Assembly: GCA_964419145.1 (NCBI GenBank)
Contig: CAYQOM010000003.1
Span: forward strand, 124,001-188,000
Origin: UBA2336 sp964419145
GTDB lineage: Bacteria; Bacteroidota; Bacteroidia; Cytophagales; Cyclobacteriaceae
DNA length: 64,000 nt
Direction: 5' to 3'
This document shows, in pieces, positions 59,478-64,000 of the stretch. The notes below the pieces were generated by a model. That model had not been told where the DNA came from. It saw only the letters and a list, made by a program, of their open reading frames with translations, and did not search any database. A program made the position numbers and the translations under genes. Each line of letters starts with the position of its first letter. Positions within the stretch are counted from its first letter, which is position 1.

Positions 59478-59948
59478 ATGAAAGTATCGAAACATACAGC
59501 ATATCATGAAGCTGGGCATGCAGCTATGATATTTCTGCTTGGAAAGCGTTTCAAGTCTGTAACCATTAAACCCTCTGGAAAAGCTGGTAATCTAGGAACA
59601 CTGTTTCAGCACAGAAGACCCTCCATCTACTATCAAAAGCTGAGCTATAATAAATTAGTTAATGAATGCATGGTTGGTCTTTCTGGTCAAGTGTCTGATG
59701 AAATATATTCACGAAGAAAGCTTGGAGTGGTAAAATCGGGAGCTTCTCAAGACTACCAGAACATAGCTGAATGGATTTTTGAATATATGGGTGAGGAAGA
59801 AGCCAAATTATTCCTCAAATGGATTAAGTTGAGAACACGAAACATACTAACCAATCATTGGAATTTGGTAAAGAATATTGCAGAAGAGCTACTGAAACGA
59901 GAAACCTTAGTGTATGAAGATGTCTCGAAACTTGCTCTTAAAAGGTAG
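59478..59948 (+). CDS. stand-alone M41-like (FtsH peptidase-domain) protein
   Basis: 156 residues. HTAYHEAGHAAMIFLLGKRF carries HEAGH (His10, Glu11, His14), the FtsH/M41 zinc motif, followed by VTIKPSGKAGNLG as in FtsH peptidase domains. The rest is helical (SGQVSDEIYSRRKLGVVKSG, then ASQDYQNIAEWIF), matching the FtsH order of HEAGH and a later GxASxD-like ligand segment. There is no AAA ATPase domain and no membrane segment. Small proteins of this kind occur on mobile DNA and as hypotheticals; a soluble zinc peptidase is inferred, the substrate is unknown. Start ATG fits the domain edge. Confidence 0.8.
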   Translation: MKVSKHTAYHEAGHAAMIFLLGKRFKSVTIKPSGKAGNLGTLFQHRRPSIYYQKLSYNKLVNECMVGLSGQVSDEIYSRRKLGVVKSGASQDYQNIAEWIFEYMGEEEAKLFLKWIKLRTRNILTNHWNLVKNIAEELLKRETLVYEDVSKLALKR

Positions 59949-60056
59949 TACCAGGTACAAAATTCTGTTACTTCTTAGCTAGACCCCGGGGGGGTCCGGG
60001 GATGATGGTTTCGTATCTCTCCCACAAAATAAAATTTTTTTTTGAATACACCTGTC

Positions 60057-60197
60057 CATTTCACCCTAACAGGCCGCAAAAGCCGGTAGTGGAGAGATTG
60101 TCAAGGGTGGCTTTGGTTGTGGGCTGATTGTGCGGCCACTTGCCTTGCCCTTGACAATCTCGGAACGATGGCTAAATTGGCCTGGTAGGATGAAATG
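60057..60197. other. long hairpin D, non-coding, at the 3' end of the 60204 gene
   Basis: Outer arms CATTTCACCCTAACAGGCC (60057-60075) and the complementary stretch ending TGAAATG (60179-60197) match with two mismatches; AGCC (60081-60084) pairs GGCT (60170-60173); the perfect 14-bp arms GAGATTGTCAAGGG (60094-60107) and CCCTTGACAATCTC (60148-60161) follow, then GTGGC/GCCAC inside. The loop TGTGGGCTGATTGTG resembles the loop of hairpin B. In front of it (59982-60000) is a G-rich palindromic run, GACCCC-GGG-GGGGTC. The 255-bp gap 59949-60203 has no gene that I can see. Confidence 0.7.
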
Positions 60198-60203
60198 CAT
60201 ATT

Positions 60204-60974
60204 TCACCTGACTTGTAATAGCAATAGCGGTGTTGCAAAGAAATTTTCATTATCATCATTCTCTGACTTTCCAGTTTGATAGCTCCCATAGGAGAAATAA
60301 GGCTTGTCAACTCCCTTGAAACCCAATACTGACTCTTTCCCTTGTCCAGTTAGTATTAATACCTTAACTCCCTTTAATGTCTCATTCACAATTGAAGCAA
60401 ACTGATGAAGGGAATATGGCGACCTTGAGTGCAAGAATATTAAACGGTCAAATCTATCTAAGCCTATTGCACTGATTGACATATATGTTTCCTCCTCGGT
60501 AACTGTCACCACACTATCTTCAATTAATAGTTTACCTTCAACTACGTTAAGGTAATTTTTTGAGTGTTTGTCAAAGTCAATTCTATTAAAGAAGCGTATG
60601 TAAGCTGAATCATTTCTAATCGGGTGCCAGGCAAAATAAGCCATTGAATTAGCAAGTTTATAGCCATTACTACGACCACTGAATTTCTTATATCCTGAGC
60701 TTGGTGCATTTATTGTAGCTAATACTTCTGAATCAACAAATGCTTCTGGCGCCTTGCAGATTTTAGTATTCAAACCAATTTTGTCAGGTATAGCCTGAAC
60801 AACATAAATAGTTGAACTTCCAATACTGCTTTTCAGCGGTGAAACAACTCTATGAATTGCTACACCCTCAGTAATGATGTCTCCAAAATATCTCGTTTCT
60901 TGCTCGGTAAACGTTGGCTGAGCCAGTGTAAAAGACGAAAGTAAACAGAATAGAAATGGGTAGTAGCGTTTCAC
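60204..60974 (-). CDS. exported protein, possibly phosphodiester-glycosidase-like
   Basis: 256 residues with a signal peptide (MKRYYPFLFCLLSSFTLAQP). The layout HVVSP...(about 42), YFAWHPIRNDSAYIRFFNRI (about 115-135) and MSISAIGLDRFDRLIFLHSR followed by PYSLHQFASIVNETL resembles the NAGPA/DUF2233 phosphodiester glycosidase fold, including the Asp-rich turn and the lid helix, but the usual LDGGGS active loop is not present (ILTGQGKES stands there). I offer this family only as a weak possibility. AT-rich; first or second in a two-gene minus-strand pair, 12 bp after the lipoprotein gene. Confidence 0.6.
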   Translation of the reverse strand: MKRYYPFLFCLLSSFTLAQPTFTEQETRYFGDIITEGVAIHRVVSPLKSSIGSSTIYVVQAIPDKIGLNTKICKAPEAFVDSEVLATINAPSSGYKKFSGRSNGYKLANSMAYFAWHPIRNDSAYIRFFNRIDFDKHSKNYLNVVEGKLLIEDSVVTVTEEETYMSISAIGLDRFDRLIFLHSRSPYSLHQFASIVNETLKGVKVLILTGQGKESVLGFKGVDKPYFSYGSYQTGKSENDDNENFFATPLLLLQVR

Positions 60975-60986
60975 TCTTTCAATATT

Positions 60987-61613
60987 TTAGTCTGGTGACA
61001 CTGATCTCAAATCTCGTGTATGCGCTACAAATGCATTCTTATTAATTAAAGTAAAGCTATCAAATAAATATTCATCGACTTTCTTAGTTGACTCAACCTT
61101 GTACATTTTTTTGTGTACTGAGTAATCGTATAAATCACTATTAGTTGCATACAAATTTATCTGAGTTGACATAAACTCATACGTATACTCACTGGTATCA
61201 AAATATGTATTGCCATTATACCTTCTATATTTTCCATTCAATTCCAAATCATATATAAGCCTATCTGATGGCGGAAATCCAGCTGTTTGTGAATCAACAA
61301 GGGGCTTCTTAATAATCAACAGATTTCTATCCTTGTCAATATAAAATACTTGCACAATATCGAGTGGAATAAAGGAATTATCGTAAGGATGCTTTTGGCA
61401 ATATCTAGTTTCAATTCTGTACAATTGATTCCCCTTTCTCGCTTCATTCATAATAGCATAGTTAGGGGCCTTTTTCGCTTCTTCCTTATCCTTAATTTTG
61501 GATAGCGCTCTATTACGATATTCTATTGATAATTCCTCCCTACTTTTTTTCTCGCTTTGATTGTCACACGAATAAAGTAAAGCGATTACTATTAGAGTGT
61601 ATAATAACCTCAT
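60987..61613 (-). CDS. putative lipoprotein of unknown function
   Basis: 208 residues. MRLLYTLIVIALLYSCDNQS has a lipobox-type LLYSC with Cys16, so lipidation and membrane anchoring are likely. The next ~40 residues are Lys/Glu-rich; the remainder is beta-rich (FIPLDIVQVFYIDKDRNLLI; YNGNTYFDTSEYTYEF). AT-rich. It is upstream of the 60204 gene on the same strand (12 bp) and divergent from the XRE regulator. Function not recognised. Confidence 0.7.
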   Translation of the reverse strand: MRLLYTLIVIALLYSCDNQSEKKSREELSIEYRNRALSKIKDKEEAKKAPNYAIMNEARKGNQLYRIETRYCQKHPYDNSFIPLDIVQVFYIDKDRNLLIIKKPLVDSQTAGFPPSDRLIYDLELNGKYRRYNGNTYFDTSEYTYEFMSTQINLYATNSDLYDYSVHKKMYKVESTKKVDEYLFDSFTLINKNAFVAHTRDLRSVSPD

Positions 61614-61718
61614 AAGATATTTATTTCAAATTACAACTGAATTTTTAGCACTTCGATAATTTAAGCTTACTGTAGAACTGAGTGTAGCGGCTATCGAAAT
61701 TAAGAAATATTTCAGAAA

Positions 61719-61736
61719 TAACACATATATGTGTTA
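61719..61736. promoter_or_regulatory. 18-bp perfect palindrome, possible operator of the XRE regulator
   Basis: TAACACATATATGTGTTA is a perfect inverted repeat 12 bp upstream of the XRE regulator's ATG at 61749 and between it and the divergent lipoprotein gene (start 61613). Its size and place fit a dimeric HTH repressor's autoregulatory site. Confidence 0.5.
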
Positions 61737-61748
61737 AGTGTAATTTTA

Positions 61749-61997
61749 ATGATTCTGGACTTTAGCAACGTGACTAGAGTCAGAAATTCGAAACTATTGA
61801 GTCAATTTGGAAAGTCCCTTAAGGATATGAGGACATCCAGAGGGCTGTCTCAAGAAGAGCTGGCTAATGATGCGGATATTCCAATAAACCAAATCGGAAG
61901 AATAGAGCGAGGCGAGGTAAACCCTTCTCTTAGCACGCTCCATTCAATAGCCTCTGCCTTAAATATAAGAATCAGAGAATTACTGAAAGACTTTTAA
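61749..61997 (+). CDS. XRE-family helix-turn-helix regulator
   Basis: 82 residues from the ATG at 61749; an in-frame GTG at 61731 is inside the palindrome and is less likely. HTH_3 fold: FGKSLKDMRTSRGLSQEELA, NDADIPINQIGRIERGEVNP, SLSTLHSIASALNIRIRELL. A single-domain DNA-binding protein that probably represses itself and perhaps the divergent lipoprotein gene. Small XRE proteins are frequent on islands and phages. Confidence 0.88.
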   Translation: MILDFSNVTRVRNSKLLSQFGKSLKDMRTSRGLSQEELANDADIPINQIGRIERGEVNPSLSTLHSIASALNIRIRELLKDF

Positions 61998-62000
61998 AGG

Positions 62001-62870
62001 CTATGGTATCAGGGCCTTCTTTTGTTTAGGTCTTCTGGCGGTTTTAATATTCCAAGTAATACAATTCAGAACCCCTCCTTCCTTTGACACTTCCCTCGCA
62101 TCAATTGTTTTAAGTGGTCTCCCTGGAAATAATTGCTCAAAGAATCGTGCTGTTAAATCATCCTCTTTCATTCCGAATATCGGAAGGATAGTAAGACTAT
62201 CCATTTTTAGATAATTGATGTACAATCCATCAGCGGATTCTCGATTGACATTCTTGTAGGGATTGTATGGAATTTTAATTAGCTGAAAGCCATTACCTTT
62301 TAATTCTCTCATTAACTTTCTTTGAAAGTCTGGTTTATCATTTGGCTTGTAATTATTGATTAGTAGGGTATTGTCATCATAGTACCTGACCATTCCATCT
62401 GCATGGCCGGTGTAATCACCTGGTTCTCGGGGAATGATTATTATTTTACATCCAAACAGGTTTTCCAGTTCTTTTATTAACCCTAGCTTGGTATGAGTGG
62501 GATTCTCCTTAAAGATTTTATCAGTAAGGATTACCCAATCACTTCCTTTTATCACATTTCCACCGTCAATCTTAATGTGGCTTTCAATGGCAGCTATTTC
62601 AATTGCTCGACAAACCTGCTTGTTATTGGTTTGAGAGGATATGTAAGTATTATTTTGCAGGTAATCAGGCTCATATTTAAATCGCACAAATTTACATTGC
62701 TCTACCTGAATGGGCATGTAGTCTCTACACCATATATCCTTTGTGAAAGGCAGTAATTCGTATCTAACCTGTAGGCTGGCTAATAGATTAGTAAAGGATT
62801 CAAAGAATATCTTCTTTCTGGGCAATAAATCTGATAGATAAAGAAAGTTAGTTTTATCATCCGTAATCAT
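62001..62870 (-). CDS. peptidyl-arginine / agmatine deiminase family protein
   Basis: 289 residues of the PAD_porph (agmatine deiminase) fold. Conserved elements: IWCRDYMP (about 46-54), DGGN (102-105), GHADG (155-159), and the nucleophile Cys270 in GGVLNCITW. In known agmatine deiminases the Cys is preceded by His (HC); here it is Asn. Substrates in the family include agmatine and peptidyl-arginine; this shorter form (agmatine deiminases are about 340-370) could act on another guanidino compound. Third gene of a minus-strand operon, 1 bp after the 75-aa-class gene. AT-rich. Confidence 0.83.
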   Translation of the reverse strand: MITDDKTNFLYLSDLLPRKKIFFESFTNLLASLQVRYELLPFTKDIWCRDYMPIQVEQCKFVRFKYEPDYLQNNTYISSQTNNKQVCRAIEIAAIESHIKIDGGNVIKGSDWVILTDKIFKENPTHTKLGLIKELENLFGCKIIIIPREPGDYTGHADGMVRYYDDNTLLINNYKPNDKPDFQRKLMRELKGNGFQLIKIPYNPYKNVNRESADGLYINYLKMDSLTILPIFGMKEDDLTARFFEQLFPGRPLKTIDAREVSKEGGVLNCITWNIKTARRPKQKKALIP

Positions 62871-62871
62871 T

Positions 62872-63066
62872 TTAGTTCAACTTGCCCTTTTGTTTTGGAC
62901 TATTTGAGTTTTCTTCAATTGATGCTTTAAGATTTGCGACAATAGACTCAGCGATTAATCTTGATACCAGGTTATGAGGCATTTTGCCAAGTTCTTCCAG
63001 CGTTATACTTGTTAACTTGTTTGAACCGACTTGTATGTCGATTTTTCTTTTTCTTCTATTGCTCAT
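62872..63066 (-). CDS. small hypothetical protein in the HNH/deiminase operon
   Basis: 64 residues from the ATG at 63066 (MSNRRKRKIDIQVGSNKLTS), which overlaps the 3' end of the HNH gene by 11 bp; an upstream in-frame ATG at 63099 would add 11 residues. The N-terminus is very basic, then a helical stretch (LEELGKMPHNLVSRLIAESI) with a Lys-rich tail. It could be a DNA-binding or antitoxin-like protein, but there is no clear motif. The deiminase ATG is 1 bp beyond its stop. Confidence 0.6.
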   Translation of the reverse strand: MSNRRKRKIDIQVGSNKLTSITLEELGKMPHNLVSRLIAESIVANLKASIEENSNSPKQKGKLN

Positions 63067-63736
63067 TTTTAAAGACTTTAATATCTCGAACGTCCGCATT
63101 ATATCTTTCCTGCTCTCTAATCTGCAAGGCCTTTTTAATTCTTTCTTTCCAAACAGTCTTAATTGACTGACCTATACGCTTGAATTCTTCTTCTGTGAAT
63201 TCATCTGTTTTTGCGTTGTTACACCAATAGCAACACATAACAGAATTCTCAGGGGTATACTCGAAATTTGAGTTTAGCCTGTCTATTTCCAGATTCCATC
63301 CACGTAAATTCTTTTTATTTAATTGCCTGTTATTGCTCAATGTTTCAATCTCAGTCTTCTTGAGCTCACAATAGTGACATTGTTCATTTTTAATCATTTC
63401 ATTAAACTTGCTTTCCGGGAATTTAACCGGGAATACTTTGGCTATGTAATGCTCACGGCAGGCTTTAATGACTTCTTCATTTTCTTTTAAGGCATTCGTT
63501 ATTGCTTCGTATATTTCCTTAATGGTTTTATCTTTGATTATAAATTCCAATTCTTGTTGCCAATAGACAGTAGAATACTCCGAAACAAGTTCCTCTGTAA
63601 TTTCAAATGATTGGAATTCTTTAGATTCAAATTTTAATTTATTATTTATCACTAATTGATAAATAAATAGATTCAATTTAGTTTTAAAGCTATCAAGTGC
63701 TTTGCTTTTGTAATTCATAATGTATTGTTCTTTCAA
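63056..63736 (-). CDS. HNH-type endonuclease-like protein
   Basis: 226 residues. The C-terminal third has an HNH/zinc arrangement: CHYC (Cys120, Cys123), then LEIDRLNS (Asp152) in the place where HNH proteins have the catalytic His-Asp region, NS (about 164-165), CCYWCNN (Cys169, Cys172, Asn173). The pattern LxIDRxN...YTxENxVxCCxxCN is that of a group of phage and restriction-associated nucleases. The first ~110 residues are helical and charged (KEQYIMNYKSKALDSFKTKL) with no known fold; they may bind a partner or target. AT-rich, first gene of a tight operon with the small protein and the deiminase. ATG at 63736; a second in-frame ATG follows six codons later. Confidence 0.78.
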   Translation of the reverse strand: MKEQYIMNYKSKALDSFKTKLNLFIYQLVINNKLKFESKEFQSFEITEELVSEYSTVYWQQELEFIIKDKTIKEIYEAITNALKENEEVIKACREHYIAKVFPVKFPESKFNEMIKNEQCHYCELKKTEIETLSNNRQLNKKNLRGWNLEIDRLNSNFEYTPENSVMCCYWCNNAKTDEFTEEEFKRIGQSIKTVWKERIKKALQIREQERYNADVRDIKVFKNEQ

Positions 63737-63833
63737 GGTTTGGAACGACCATAATATCTATAAGTTACAAACAATAATACCTGAACTAAATAGATAGAAT
63801 TATTCGTACTGCTTTATACCGTTACTATTTTGA

Positions 63834-64000
63834 TTACTGATTTCGCTTAAATATTTGTTTGGATTGCTTACGATATTTATAATCCTTCTTCAGTTCATTT
63901 TGGTACGCAGGGGATTTTCGTATTACATACTCGCACAGGTTATGGAATGTAGGAAATCCCTCTCTTCTAATTAAAATACCGTTTAGTACGGGATTTATTC
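63834..64000 (-). CDS. 3' end of a gene entering from the right edge
   Basis: The minus strand is open from the right edge to a TAA at 63834-63836, reading NPVLNGILIRREGFPTFHNL, CEYVIRKSPAYQNELKKDYK and ending YRKQSKQIFKRNQ. About 54 residues are visible. The Lys/Arg-rich tail suggests a nucleic-acid-binding protein, but no family is identified. It is on the same strand as the HNH operon, 97 bp upstream of its start. Confidence 0.45.
   Translation of the reverse strand, partial: INPVLNGILIRREGFPTFHNLCEYVIRKSPAYQNELKKDYKYRKQSKQIFKRNQ

Noticed and set aside
59982..60045. G-rich palindrome and T run as a terminator
   Set aside because: The GACCCC/GGGGTC stem has a T run about 40 bp later, too far for a standard intrinsic terminator.
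58809..60197. Calling the hairpins integron attC sites
   Set aside because: Clear R''/R' core boxes are missing in A, B and C and only approximate in D; gene orientations are mixed and no integrase is present.
58703..60203. Retron-type non-coding RNA
   Set aside because: Long inverted repeats would fit, but no reverse transcriptase is encoded anywhere near.

Overview
The window is chromosomal DNA of a Bacteroidota bacterium, most likely a gliding or surface-active member of the Cytophagales (the order is an inference). Evidence: several proteins carry type IX secretion system (T9SS) C-terminal sorting domains; there is a PorP/SprF-family outer-membrane protein; many genes are preceded by the Bacteroidota -7 box TAnnTTTG; and the order parA-parB-DUF5683-dapB-lepB is typical of the phylum.

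1-18.0 kb (minus strand) is a surface-adhesin locus. A giant PKD-like protein (about 4,619 residues if a 10-N gap is closed) carries 14 tandem repeats of about 94 residues and a gliding-motility type C-terminal domain. It is followed 12 bp later by a PorP/SprF protein and then by a second PKD protein that leaves the left edge. The two big proteins share an N-terminal module.

18.2-57.6 kb is core genome: pyrG-yidC; parA-parB-DUF5683-dapB-lepB; ung; apaG and a methyltransferase; rpsF-rpsR-rplI with a clear terminator; GSCFA, DUF1287 and DUF255 genes with priA; surE; ribBA; dnaG; mrp-nfu; ddl with a PASTA protein; a site-2 protease and a HAD phosphatase. Interspersed T9SS cargo includes a CARDB protein, an M43 metalloprotease and a third secreted protein. 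A caspase-TPR protein ends this part. Three intergenic gaps hold inverted arrays of 7-bp repeats. Two other sites hold copies of the palindrome CCCGATAGCTATCGGG.

57.6-64.0 kb looks like accessory DNA beginning at a CAT-anticodon tRNA with an odd T-loop. Its distal part (60-64 kb) is visibly AT-rich. It holds two lipoprotein-like genes, a stand-alone HEAGH (M41-like) protein, an XRE regulator with an 18-bp palindrome at its start, and a tight HNH / small protein / deiminase operon. Two non-coding stretches carry four long hairpins (68 to about 170 nt). These hairpins, the heptad arrays and the HNH-deiminase operon are the least explained parts of the window. No integrase, transposase, CRISPR array or rRNA was seen.
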